Shown piece after piece: positions 32,426-42,391 of a stretch of 64,000 bases of DNA (positions are counted from its first letter, which is position 1; the number at the start of each line of letters is the position of its first letter). Under the pieces are notes generated by a model. It did no database searches. It saw only the letters and a program-made list of their open reading frames with translations, and was not told where the DNA came from. The position numbers were made by a program, and so were the translations under genes. This stretch comes from Conchocele bisecta (taxonomy: Eukaryota; Mollusca; Bivalvia; Lucinida; Thyasiridae): contig CM055269.1 in the NCBI GenBank assembly GCA_029237695.1, positions 34,023,175 to 34,087,174 of the forward strand, written 5' to 3'.

Positions 32426-33648
32426 ATGTCTTCGAGTCAATACGGTCGCAAACTAAATCCATATCGCAGACTGCGTGAGCCCCTCGGGGCAAAAGGCGTG
32501 AGACAGAGTGTCGTTATTACGAACAACCCATCGACGATCGACCAGAACCAGCAACTCTTAGTTCGCTTCCCCAACCTCGGAGCTAGCGACGTCATTACGC
32601 CGGGGACTGTTCGCCTCGCTTTCACTATTTCGCTTACATCGACGGATGTGTTGTCGATCGATGACAGCGACGTCTACCATTGTTACCAGGACCTGTGGAA
32701 GACGGCGCAAGAGCGCGAAAATGCGGTATATCAAGGTATTGACACCAGCCGAAATAGGAACGTAACCAGACTTAGAATCGGGGCTGGTGACAAGGCAGAT
32801 AACAACGCGAGCGACAACGCGGTCGCGGCCGCTTACGGCAACCGATTCTACATCCCGCTCAACTTTGAGTTGCTGGAGAGTCACATGCCCTACTATCAGA
32901 GCGCTTTGGCTGACCGCCTCGAATACGAACTAACGTTCAACGACTACGGCCGAGTTATCATAGCCACTGACATGACATCGAAGTATACGATCGACAATGT
33001 TTCGCTGGAGTACGACATGGTCACGATGCCCGAACTTGCGCGATTGATCAGAACCCAGTATGCCGGGCGCGTTGCTATACTTTACGACCGAGTTCTTCGC
33101 CACCGCAAGATGACGAAAGACAAAAGCGAAACATTGTGGAATATTAATGTCAACGTACCCACCCGCTCGATGAAAGGTATACTGATGTTGTTCGAGGAGG
33201 GTCGGTTCGCGCTCGGTGGTAGAAAATCCGACAAATTTTATAACCCCAAAATCACGAAGGTAGAGGTGACGATCGAGGGATTACCCAATCAACTCTACAG
33301 CGCGGGTCTTCGCACGCACCAGCAGTGGGACGAAGTAAGGAAACATTTTGCTTCCGGCTCTAAGCGTTTCCCGGAGGTTGCTGCGGTTGCCAAAGACCTG
33401 CAGCTCTCGGACGTCTCCCTCGCGGAGATTTCCTGACTACCAAATACGCGTTATGGCTAGACATGCGAACCAGCGACGATGACCAAATGCACGGTAGCGG
33501 ACGCCAAGTTGAGAACGCTAGCGAGGGTGTGACGATCCAGATAACCAAAGAGGCGGATGGAGCTGGCACATTGAACGTGTACTTATATATAATTACGGAC
33601 GCGCAACTCAACATCGAAGATGGCCGATACGTATCAGCGATGTACTAA
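32426..33648 (+). CDS. MCP: Major capsid protein (double jelly-roll), one frameshift
   Basis: The first 333 or so codons are open from ATG 32426. The segment at residues 141-176 (FYIPLNFELLESHMPYYQSA then LADRLEYELTFNDYGR) is the Polinton/adintovirus capsid signature. Later landmarks are YDRVLRHRKM and NVPTRSMKGILMLFEE. Near the T3 run 33429-33431 the frame ends early at TGA 33434-33436. The adjacent frame continues from WLDMRTSDDDQMHGSG to a stop at 33646-33648, as expected for the capsid C-terminus. The overall length of about 407 codons suits the family once the 1-nt break is allowed for. It lies directly upstream of the packaging ATPase, the usual capsid module order. Confidence 0.92.
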
Positions 33649-33674
33649 AAATCAATACCAATTCGCGATTGGAG

Positions 33675-34264
33675 ATGCACACTGCTATAATATGTGGGCA
33701 GACAGGATGCGGAAAAACGGTTTTCATCCTCGACTTACTCGAGGGCTCTTACCACGAGGCCTTTCGTCACATCGTGATCCTGTGTCCCACTGTGCGGCAC
33801 AACGAGACTTATCAGCGGCGCCCTTGGATATGGACCGACCCTGAGGTATACGTTATTGACCCCGGCGACAGGCTTCACGGTTGGCTGCGTGTCTTCTATC
33901 AAATATTCAGGGAGAGCCCACCCTATACGTGATTGACGATTGCTCGGCCAAGGCTGCAATGACCAAAAAGAAGGACATGCTCTCCGAGCTCGCATTTTCT
34001 GGCCGCCATGCGAGACAAAGCGTATGGATCTCCACTCAGAAGTACAACGCCGTCCTAAAGGATCTGCGCGAGCAAACGAAATGGGTCGCCCTCTTTCACT
34101 GCAAGGACCGAGACTCGTTCGATGACTGTCTTCGATTGATGAGAACGGACATTATCCCAACGCGCGAAGAGCGCCTGGAGGTTCGACAGATGCTTTCGGA
34201 AACTAAGCACGCCAAGCTTCTGCTAAAGACTGATCAACCAACTGCTTATAAAGTTATTAATTAG
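33675..34264 (+). CDS. ATPase: A32/FtsK-HerA-type packaging ATPase, one frameshift
   Basis: First ATG at 33675. Walker A is GQTGCGKT at residues 8-15, followed by LDLLEGSYHEAFRHIVILCP. The frame breaks around 33905-33911. The adjacent frame carries Walker B (TLYVIDD, about 33920-33940), then SGRHARQSVWISTQKYNAVL and ends TAYKVIN at 34264. The total of about 195 codons is typical of Polinton genome-packaging ATPases, which pump DNA into capsids. The start lies 26 bp after the capsid stop. As assembled, neither half has both Walker motifs. Confidence 0.9.
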
Positions 34265-34556
34265 TAACTGCTGAGCAATTGCTGAACAAATGCTGAGCAA
34301 TTGCTTAACAATGCTGAACAAATGCTTAACAAATGCTGAGCAATGATTCAAATTACTGAGCAAAGCTTAACAATGTTTAACAACTCTTAACAAGGCCTAA
34401 CAATTGCTTAACAATGCTGAACAAATGCTTAACAAGTGCTGAGCAATGCTTAACAATGCTGAGCAATTGCTGAACAATGTTGAACAATGCTTAACAAATA
34501 CTTAACAACGCTGAGAAAATGCTTAACAATGCTGAGCAATTGCTAAGAATTTGTTG
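34262..34556 (+). repeat. Degenerate short-unit repeat between ATPase and next genes
   Basis: About 300 bp of variants of CTGAGCAATTGCTTAACAAT with a period near 10-21 bp. The strand is rich in CAA/TTAACAA and contains repeated CAATTG palindromes. It sits inside the Polinton between gene blocks, and the next open frame starts within it. Confidence 0.75.
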
Positions 34557-34722
34557 CTCCGCTGCTAGGTTTATTGTGAGCATAACGGTGATCATAAGTA
34601 TCTGGTGGTGCGCTTGGCAATATGTTAGACTTATGAGACTCGTAAGAATAATTAAATTAGCAATAATGAACTGCGACGAACTTCTCGATCAGCTAATGGA
34701 AGAAACAGTCACGTCCGACTGA
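34519..34722 (+). CDS. Possible small membrane protein, 67 residues
   Basis: ATG at 34519, inside the preceding repeat. One strong hydrophobic segment (FIVSITVIISIWWCAW, residues 18-33) is followed by basic residues and an acidic C-terminus (DELLDQLMEETVTSD). The single membrane-spanning layout is plausible for a Polinton accessory gene, but the first 12 codons are repeat-derived. It could start later or be chance. Confidence 0.4.
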   Translation: MLNNAEQLLRICCSAARFIVSITVIISIWWCAWQYVRLMRLVRIIKLAIMNCDELLDQLMEETVTSD

Positions 34723-34774
34723 AACTGTTAGGAACCCCTGTCAGGCACGGCTGCCGATACGGTCCCGAAAGAAA

Positions 34775-35656
34775 ATGAAAACGCGGCGCGACGTTCAGCG
34801 GTTGGCTGCGCTGGTTGCTGGGGGACAATCGGAGCATTATCTCGGTAGGAGCCTCTCAGTTTGTCAGGTGGATAAGATGTCGGATGCGGAGGTCGATAAA
34901 ATGTACGCGCGATACGAATCCAAATTAGGTGCGGAGATGACGAAAACTATCGGATCGGCGGCTATTTATTTTTACGCTACCACCGTTAGTATACTTCTCC
35001 CTATACCAGACACCGCGGGATTGATTGGCGATCTAGAGACCGACCCTTTTATAGGACACACTCTTAGAACAGCCTGCTGCTCATTTTATCACAAGTTTGG
35101 AATGTACTTAGCTCCGCTGACAACCGCGTTGATCACGGGTAAACACTGTCAATTTGGACATATATGTCCACGAACTATAAGCCCTAATAATGATGACACA
35201 AGACGCACCCGCGAGAGTGACGGTGTTACTCCGCCACTGGATGACATTCGACATATAAAAAATCCCAAAAAACAGGCAGCTGGACGGGCATCGGCTGCCG
35301 CTAGAAAAGTTAAACAAGATAAAATACTCACCGATCTTCGAGAGGCCAAACGGTCGTTGCAATCGGAGACAGAGACGGTAAAACCCCCGGTGGCTGCTGT
35401 TTCTTCCCCAATACCCAATACTGCCGTTGGAGTTGGCTTGGAACCGATTGCTCCAACTGATTGGATCCCGTGGGTTGTTGTTGGTGGTCTGTCAGTTGTG
35501 GGCACCCTGTATGTGCTTTACCGTTTCAACAACAGATCATCAACGAGGCTGAAATTGAAAAAACAACCCCCAACACTGTTGGACGCGATTCAGATACAAT
35601 CGATGAGGGATGCGCCCCATTTAAACATTAAACGCGATCCTTTTTATATGCAATAA
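34775..35656 (+). CDS. Polinton conserved protein with one membrane segment, 293 residues
   Basis: ATG at 34775, intact. The N-terminal domain includes CQVDKMSDAEVDKMYARYES, AAIYFYATTVSILLPIPDTA, LIGDLETDPFIGHTLRTACC, then MYLAPLTTALITGKHCQFGH. A basic Ala/Lys-rich middle (165-200) and a Pro-rich linker follow, then one membrane segment (about 231-249, IPWVVVGGLSVVGTLYVLY). I recognise the N-terminal phrases as common in invertebrate Polintons, but the function is not established. Its stop overlaps the next start as TAATG, so coupled translation or a shared transcript is likely. Confidence 0.85.
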   Translation: MKTRRDVQRLAALVAGGQSEHYLGRSLSVCQVDKMSDAEVDKMYARYESKLGAEMTKTIGSAAIYFYATTVSILLPIPDTAGLIGDLETDPFIGHTLRTACCSFYHKFGMYLAPLTTALITGKHCQFGHICPRTISPNNDDTRRTRESDGVTPPLDDIRHIKNPKKQAAGRASAAARKVKQDKILTDLREAKRSLQSETETVKPPVAAVSSPIPNTAVGVGLEPIAPTDWIPWVVVGGLSVVGTLYVLYRFNNRSSTRLKLKKQPPTLLDAIQIQSMRDAPHLNIKRDPFYMQ

Positions 35657-35889
35657 TGGCTGAACAAGATGGTAAAATGTTAGTGAATGCGCTTTATCAC
35701 GCCGTGGTGATATCGGGTTTCAGTATCGGGTATGCTCAAATATCAAAGAGGGTCTTAGGAGGGTCCGCTCCCAAATTGGACTTTACTGCGAGAGACGTAG
35801 GGCTCGCGACCTTAGATGTAGCGGCCGCAGTTTGGACCCGAGATTATCTAGTTAAAGCTGGAATTCTACCCGTTAATATATGGAAATAA
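35656..35889 (+). CDS. Small Polinton membrane protein, 77 residues
   Basis: ATG at 35656 overlaps the previous stop. It has two moderately hydrophobic stretches (ALYHAVVISGFSIGYAQI and VGLATLDVAAAVWT) around a basic link (KRVLGGSAPKLDF). Its position between two other membrane proteins on the same strand suggests that the three act together, perhaps in virion membrane or entry functions. That is inference. Confidence 0.7.
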   Translation: MAEQDGKMLVNALYHAVVISGFSIGYAQISKRVLGGSAPKLDFTARDVGLATLDVAAAVWTRDYLVKAGILPVNIWK

Positions 35890-35892
35890 AAA

Positions 35893-36330
35893 ATGGCTTC
35901 GATCGGAATAATGATAGGTGGTGCGCTCGTAAACGCATTGGCGTTCAGTGGTAGCAACTTTCTATTCTGGAAAATGAAAAGCTCGAACGTGGATGAGGAG
36001 CGTAAGCGTCACGATTTAGCTGTAGAACAACTCAATAGCGCAAAGGAAGCGTGGTCGAAAAAACGAACCGCCCATCTGGACTGGGTCAACGAAGAGCTTC
36101 GCCGCGAAAATCACGCCGCGCAAACTTTTCAGAACGTTGAAGAAGCCAACCGCGAGTACGCGCTGGCATATCCGCAGAGTAGTCTCGCGCCGCTGGATCG
36201 TGAGCCCCAACTTTCAGATTTCTATGTACCGTCAGAGACCCAAAAAGACCGCGAGATCGCGTTCATCGTCGTAGGAATGGGTGTGGTGGGTCTCGTCGGC
36301 TACTATATTCAATCGAAAATTTTAAATTAA
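35893..36330 (+). CDS. Polinton protein with membrane segments at both ends, 145 residues
   Basis: ATG at 35893, 3 bp after the previous stop. The N-terminal hydrophobic stretch (IGIMIGGALVNALAF, residues 4-18), a long charged helix (about 30-95, DEERKRHDLAVEQLNSAKEA, rich in Glu, Lys and Arg) and a C-terminal hydrophobic stretch (IAFIVVGMGVVGLVGYYI) suggest a hairpin anchored at both ends. Function unknown. Confidence 0.75.
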   Translation: MASIGIMIGGALVNALAFSGSNFLFWKMKSSNVDEERKRHDLAVEQLNSAKEAWSKKRTAHLDWVNEELRRENHAAQTFQNVEEANREYALAYPQSSLAPLDREPQLSDFYVPSETQKDREIAFIVVGMGVVGLVGYYIQSKILN

Positions 36331-36339
36331 TTATCTTTT

Positions 36340-36555
36340 TACAAAATAAACAATTACTGATCAACCAACCTCTTATATAATGTAATTAGCAAATTCTTAC
36401 CAAAATTCTTACCAAAATTCTTACCAAAATTCGTAGAAATTTCTGAACAACCAACCAACCTCTTATATAAAGCAAATGCTTAGCAAAATTCTTATCAAAT
36501 TCTGAACAATTACTGATCAACCAACATATTTTTTTTTTTTTTATATGACGAGTGC
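36340..36555 (+). promoter_or_regulatory. Repeated leader before the integrase gene
   Basis: Two copies of CCAACCTCTTATATAA (36366-36381 and about 36457-36472) each carry a TATATAA box. Between them are CAAAATTCTTAC repeats. A T16-like run precedes TATATGACG at 36541. I read this as a duplicated promoter for the integrase gene, by inference. Confidence 0.5.
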
Positions 36556-36597
36556 GTGTTGGAGATTGTCCGATATATTATAATACTTCGCATTACG

Positions 36598-37608
36598 ATG
36601 AACACACGCGAACTTGATACCAAACTAACGCGCAAGCTGGCGAATACGTACTATAGCCCACGCGGCTACTGGAAGGGACTCGCGGCCATCAAGAACCTCG
36701 CGGCAGCGACCAAGGTTTCAGAAAACGCCACCAAGGAATGGCTCAAGAAGCAGGCCATCTGGCAGATATATTTACCCGCGCCTCACAATATTCCGCGCCC
36801 GAAATTCGATGTGCCCGTACCGAACCAAGTTCACCAGGCGGATCTCCTGTTTCTCCCTCACGATCGTGTCGGTCGTAAGACATACAAGTACGCGCTGACA
36901 GTCGTTGACGTAGCGAGTCGCTATAAGGGGGCTGAGCCGTTGACCACTAAGGAGTCTAAGGAGGTAGCCGATGCCCTTTCCCGAATATATAAAAGGAGTC
37001 CTCTCAAATGGCCGAATCTTCTCCAAGTCGATCCCGGCCGCGAGTTCATGGGCGCGGTATCTCATCTATTATCTAAACACGAAGTTTCTGTCAGACGCGG
37101 CCGCGTCAACATCCACCGGGACCAGGGGATCGTGGAGCGTTTCAATCGAACCTTGGCTGAGAGACTGTTCGGGCACCAATACGCTAAAGAACTTGTAGAC
37201 CCTCATTCGCGATCGACCGAGTGGGTGGCCAGACTGCCCGCCGTGGTCTCCGCACTGAACGGAGAGGTGACCAGATTGATAGGTAAGAAGCCTGTAGATG
37301 CTATCAAGTTTAAAAGGGTGACGAGCGAGCCCTCTGCTGTCTCGCGCGGGCGACCCGTTCGTTTAGAGGAGCAACGGCTTCCATCAGATATTGGCGTCTG
37401 CTACCTCTATCAACCGGGAGAGCTCAAAGGTGGCAGCCGCCGCGCGACTGATCCCGTGTGGTCTCTCAATGTATATCATCTAGATCGATCTATTACCAAG
37501 CCCGATGAGCCCGTGCTCTACTATTTAGATGGTGGTCCATCTCGCGGGTTTGTTCGCAAAGAACTTCTTATGGTGCCTTCTGACACCCAGCTACCCCCGG
37601 ATCGTTAG
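36598..37608 (+). CDS. INT: Polinton RVE-type integrase
   Basis: I start at MNTRELD (36598), 336 residues; a longer frame opens at 36556. The core has the retroviral-type catalytic triad: Asp82 in VHQADLLFLP, Asp145 in LLQVDPGREF and Glu180 in GIVERFNRTL. The spacing between the second and third residues is slightly shorter than the classical 35. The N-terminal helical region (KLANTYYSPRGYWKGLAAIK) resembles that of other Polinton integrases. The C-terminal 120 residues contain WSLNVYHLDR and PVLYYLDGGPSRGFVRKELL, and I see no clear chromodomain. The gene is intact. It inserts element DNA and makes the short target duplication. Its 3' end overlaps the convergent polymerase gene by 4 bp. Confidence 0.93.
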   Translation: MNTRELDTKLTRKLANTYYSPRGYWKGLAAIKNLAAATKVSENATKEWLKKQAIWQIYLPAPHNIPRPKFDVPVPNQVHQADLLFLPHDRVGRKTYKYALTVVDVASRYKGAEPLTTKESKEVADALSRIYKRSPLKWPNLLQVDPGREFMGAVSHLLSKHEVSVRRGRVNIHRDQGIVERFNRTLAERLFGHQYAKELVDPHSRSTEWVARLPAVVSALNGEVTRLIGKKPVDAIKFKRVTSEPSAVSRGRPVRLEEQRLPSDIGVCYLYQPGELKGGSRRATDPVWSLNVYHLDRSITKPDEPVLYYLDGGPSRGFVRKELLMVPSDTQLPPDR

Positions 37609-40600
37609 AGAGGTTCCGTATGTATTCCGTCCGATAACAAGCGTCTTTTATCGTAGTACGCCGAGAGTCCTAATTTTCGTTGACTGTACGTTTTCATAAC
37701 GCCGTCTTTCATTTTAAATCCTCTATTTTGCGCTACATCTATAATGTGTTTTCCATCTTCTGTAGTTTCGCTCAGTACTCGTTTATATCTATCCCAATTT
37801 AAAGCGTTAGTTCTCTTGGACATTCCTTTCGCGGAGTTTTTATTAATTGAATAAAATTTTTCTACGAAATAACACTTACTAGATAACGCTATCGCCCTAT
37901 CTCCGCTAAATTCCATTTTGAAAAGTCCTGGTTCTCTATTACTCCATTTATCCCAAGCCAACCATTTCTTTTTTTCTTTTTCAAACTCGTCTCGTAAGTT
38001 AGGTCTAATCAATTCCTCTATCGTTTTTCCACTAACTCCTATATACATACTATCCGTGTCCATCTGTATTAATTCGAAGTCTTCCCTTTTTACGTATTTG
38101 TCTAGAAATTCGTAGTAAAATTCCAACATTCTCAATTTAGCTAGTTGATAAACCGCTATTCCACAATGGAATGGTCTCTTTACTACTGAGCACCGGTGTT
38201 TTCTTGAAGATATTTCGTACGCATCTCCTATCTCTTCCAAATCATCAAAATACGCGGATCTTAATGCTTTGTCAACACAGGTTTCGTCTCGCGTATATGT
38301 CGTATTTAAATGTCTCTCCGTTGCCTCTATCATTTTTCCGCAACACGAGTTTCCTAATAATTTCATTATGTCGGCCACCGGTTTCTTATTCGGTTCTACA
38401 TCCCCCGTCGTCTTGCGGCTGTAACTTCTTTAGCGAACCATTCGAAGGGTTTACCACTAATATAATCTATAACACGATGAACTCCCGTTATTTCTAGGCC
38501 GTTTTTTAAATACCATTTCAACAGTGGCGCGTACAGCAATACTTTAGTGGCCGACATAGATCCCACCAATTTTCTTCCGTTTCCTCTAGTTCGGCCAGTA
38601 TCTGTTAAATATTTTAACATGTGCACGGGAACTTCATCAACCTCTACTTCTCTGTTTATAAAAAGTGGAGACATTTCGGAAAACTTATCTTTTAAGTCGT
38701 GCGGAACTTCTATATCCACCTCCGCAAACCCAAACCAGTCTCCGGATAAAACCCTTTTACTAAGCTTTTTAATAAGTTTAGGGTTATGTGGGTTATCTAT
38801 ATGATGTATAGTTTCTTTTCCGCACGGCATCTCTTTACTTAACGTAGATAAATATAACGCGTTCGCGTCGTACCCCAAAACAGCCTCGCAAGGTTTGGAA
38901 CCCACTCTAATATTTGAAACACCGGCTTCCGCATATCGCATAAATACTATCGATGGACCACCAACTAGAGTGTCTTTCATCATTTTGTATGTTTCTTCTT
39001 TCGGTGCGCATAGAGCATCCTCCGGTATAATCGTCTTCGAAGATTTTTGTTCTTTAATGGTTTCCTTCAATAAATATTGTATAGCCACACCCGGTAGTGT
39101 TACCGCGTCTTTGAAGATATCTACACCCCTGTGTTTATAAAATTCACACATTTTTCCCACAGCTTCTAGGAACGGTGCTACATCTAAATCGTTATAATAT
39201 TTCAACCAATCTCTGAAAGTTTTCATATTATTTTCTTCGAAAATTCTACGACATTTACTTAATTCTGTTTCGTCTAGTAACATTTCCCAGATAGTTTGGA
39301 ATACCAATTCTCTATATCCGGTAGTCCCGGGTAATCCAGCTTGTCTGTATGAATCGAACCACGTTGTAAGGAAAGAAAGATTTCTGTCCTTTGCAGTCAT
39401 AGGCTTTTATCCAACTATCGTAACTTACACCGGGTCCTAGATAAAGTATTACATCAAGAAATCTAAACTCCAGAGTAAATAGAAATATTGTCGCGCTCGC
39501 CGCCCTTTTTTCCGACCATTACTTTCTTCGTTGTTGATGACAGTTCGCCTACTAAATATTTCTTTATTAAGTTTATATCGTACTTACTGCTGTTAAAACC
39601 TATAACCGGTACTTGATCTATCCACTGTTTGATCTGGGCGATTTGTTTTTCGAGTAAATATTCCGTATTAAATTTGTATCTCGACCATACTTCTTCTCTT
39701 ATAGCTTTTCCCCTGACTTTCAAATCTTCTGCGAATTTTTCTATAAGTTTTGCGGGATCTTTATCACAAATATGAGTTACCGTTCCTGATAAATTATCTC
39801 CTATACTAACGCTTACCGGAACGTGCTCAGCTTTTTTTTTTTTCCCGTACACTAAACTATTACCGGTAGTTTCAACTTCTGGCTGGAGATACGCCTCAAA
39901 ATCGTATACTATCTGATATGGATAAAGAGTAGTGGTCGCAACCGATCTTTATATCTTTACCCGTTCTTTGAAATTCGCATTCCCACATAACTACTAGGTT
40001 GAATTCTTTGCTTTTTCTAATAACTTTATCTCTTCTCATTGTGGATGCGCGTTCTTCTTTTTTATGCTTTGCATGAATCTCACACCCGTGCCAGTAACAG
40101 CCGTGATATTGATATACGGTATTGGTTTCTGGACAGTATCCATCTACCGGAGCTCCTAAAATCCATCTTTCACCTCCGTGTCCACACTGTTCGTGGTGAA
40201 TGTGAATTCCCTCCTGCTTTTCCACAGAGTACATCCAATCGATCGCGCTATAACTGTTAGAACCTTTTGGGTAGAACACTTTCTCGAACGACGAACGCGG
40301 GCGCTCTAAATAATTACCATCGCATATTACTTTTGTCTCACCTCTCATACAGGTTGGTCCGTGTCTCTTCATATTACTCGCTTTCGTGAATTTCTGTTTG
40401 CAATTATCGCAGGCGTAAATTTTAGATAGGTTTTTAAGGTTTTTTATCAGAAATGCGTGATTATTAAACAGTCCTATTGTCATTGGTTTATTGCCTATCG
40501 CATCATAGTGCGCTGGTACCTTTTTCAACCACCATACGTTACATTCGGTGGGTTGATATACTTCTATACCGATTTTAAAAAACTCTTCAACCTTTTTCAG

Positions 40601-41569
40601 ATCGAAAAAAGGAATTGGTGAAACCACCTTACTACCGAAATATTGCTTACTAAGTTCTTTCGCTTTTTCCGTACATCTGTCGGGTCTGATCTTTTTATCA
40701 AGGTGCATAGCTAAACACCTGAACAGACAAAGGTCGTCATTATACTTATCTAAAGAATACATACCTTTTCTATTCCTCAACCATTCTGAAAGTTCTCCTC
40801 CCGCCGCTTCTTTGGATTGTAGTCCCAAATCTATTACCCTACTACCCTGTATTAACTTTACAAAAACCTCTACCCATCTTACAAACTTCCACTTTGTATT
40901 CGGTCTGTCTATTTTATCGGACATTATTCGTGTTTGCTCCTTATCTGACAGCCATTTTTTAACGGTTTTCATTGATGATAGTGGTTCGCTACCACCGAGA
41001 TTTTTGTGAAATATTATAGTTTTAGGTTTTCCATTTTTAGTTTCCTCCATATGTTCTAGCTTGTAAGAATATGAATATCTCAAATAAAAATTTGTTGTTA
41101 GATACGGAGCGATTTTATCGGACATGCGTTCAAACTCGTTAATGTCAATGTTTTTACGAAAGGATAATGCAACTACCCGTCTTCCCTTTTCTACCTTTTC
41201 CAATGTTTCATCGTGAGCCCCGAATATTTCTTCACCTTTTTCCACTATCGCGCGAACGATAGATTTTTTCTTATTATTTGGGTTGCCTGTGTGTCTAATT
41301 TGGGACAAATTATTTGTGCTTGAAGGTTTGATTACACTAGCCCTTAACCCCGCAATACTTTCTTTTTGAATTCTGTTACCAACTTCCTCCGCTTTGGATA
41401 TATCATTAAAGGCTCCTCGTTTGTGGGCGCGGGTAAACCGCTTCATAAACGCCTCATTCTTTGTGGAGTTTATCAGATTTGTCAACCCCCTAACTCTCAA
41501 TCGTTTACTATAAGTAATCCCTAGAGATTCGGCTTCTCTTCTCAAACTTTCTAGTTCTAGCGTTATCAT
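37605..41569 (-). CDS. PolB: Protein-primed family B DNA polymerase with long N-terminal region, four frameshifts
   Basis: Starts MITLELESLR at 41569. The first 557-codon frame has an OTU-like patch (Asp278/279, Cys281 in DDLCLFRCL, His371 in NNHAFLI), a C2HC finger (Cys387, Cys390, His403, Cys407) and an endonuclease-like patch (VDGYCPETNTVYQYHGCYWH). Exonuclease motifs follow: YDFEAYL just after the first break, then VIGFNSSKYDINLIKKY in 39852-39463. The 39400-38396 frame has polymerase motif A (LGYDANALYLS). The 38378-37605 part has motif B (KLLGNSCCGK) and motif C (MDTDSMY). Breaks lie near 39900, 39466-39474, 39358-39370 and at the C5 run 38402-38406. All key motifs survive. It would copy the element by protein priming, and its full length near 1320 codons is long for the family. 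Confidence 0.92.
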
Positions 41570-41591
41570 ATTTGTCTGTAATATACTTTTG

Positions 41592-41622
41592 TATAACCTA
41601 TGAGATTTATCTGTTCAATTGG
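41592..41622 (+). promoter_or_regulatory. Shared divergent-promoter motif (copy 1)
   Basis: TATAACCTATGAGATTTATC followed by TGTTCAATTGG. It lies between the start of the polymerase gene (41569, minus) and the small plus gene (41697). Copies are at 42338-42368 and, shortened, at 42501-42525. Confidence 0.55.
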
Positions 41623-41696
41623 ATATGAATAATTTACACATGATGTTTTTTCATGTCAAATTAAACATAAACATATACATATATATACAAAAAATA

Positions 41697-41959
41697 ATGG
41701 AGTGTGCTACTTGTTGTAAGACTTTTGCTTGTAAAGATATCTACGAAGACATATATCGAGACGTAGAAAGTTTCCTTGTGTCGCCCCGCAATTTCAATGC
41801 CCCAGATGCCCTTGTAAGTTCGTTAGTGCCCAAACTCTTTGTAGACATAAGCAACTACGCTGCCCTGTGGCTATGGGGGAACGTGGTAGACTAGAGTTGG
41901 TAGAGTTAGTTGCTGATCTTCAAGCTAAATTAGACCTATTGGGGGAGAAACAACTCTGA
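41697..41959 (+). CDS. Small Cys-containing protein, frameshifted at a G5 run
   Basis: ATG at 41697 gives MECATCCKTFACKDIYEDIY, with four cysteines in the first 12 residues (a possible metal site). The frame stops at 41892-41894, just after the G run 41875-41879. The next frame continues with a leucine-rich helix (LELVELVADLQAKLDLLG) to a stop at 41957-41959. The continuation of an amphipathic helix argues that both parts belong to one protein of about 87 residues. Function unknown. Confidence 0.5.
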
Positions 41960-42319
41960 ATAAACATTTTCTTCATATGGAAGATTTGATTCAAATAAAT
42001 CACTAATTTCTTCCGTTTCTTCGTAGAAAAACGTATCCGTAAACGAATCTTTGATTTTAAACAGTTTTATAAAATTAGCTCCATTCTTTTCAACTAGTCG
42101 TTTGTCAATCCTATTTAGTCTCCTAATTTCGCGAATTTGGCTCTTATAATTTCTACATAATTTTCGGGATAATATTGAAAATGCAACTCTTTTATCGGCG
42201 CGTAATAAATTACGCTGATATTTCATGTAATCTATTTTACATAATGATTTCATTTTATAGTAAACTGCGTCAACAAGGCTATTACAAAATTCCACTTCCC
42301 ATTCTATTACTTTATCCAT
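41936..42319 (-). CDS. Uncharacterised Polinton protein, 127 residues
   Basis: ATG at 42319 (MDKVIEWEVEFCNSLVDAVY). The middle is strongly basic and helical (YMKYQRNLLRADKRVAFSIL, REIRRLNRIDKRLVEKN) and the C-terminus is acidic (EETEEISDLFESNLPYEENV). There is no membrane segment. The basic part could bind nucleic acid. It overlaps the convergent small gene by 24 bp, and its promoter region holds motif copy 2. Confidence 0.65.
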   Translation of the reverse strand: MDKVIEWEVEFCNSLVDAVYYKMKSLCKIDYMKYQRNLLRADKRVAFSILSRKLCRNYKSQIREIRRLNRIDKRLVEKNGANFIKLFKIKDSFTDTFFYEETEEISDLFESNLPYEENVYSELFLPQ

Positions 42320-42337
42320 TTTGTTATAATGTTTTGT

Positions 42338-42368
42338 TATAACCTATGAGATTTATCTGTTCAAATGG
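42338..42368 (+). promoter_or_regulatory. Shared divergent-promoter motif (copy 2)
   Basis: TATAACCTATGAGATTTATC then TGTTCAAATGG, one base different from copy 1. Both copies are followed by ACATGATG within about 25 bases. It lies between the 127-residue gene (minus) and the small frame starting at 42392 (plus). Confidence 0.55.
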
Positions 42369-42391
42369 CAGTGAAAAACACATGATGTATT

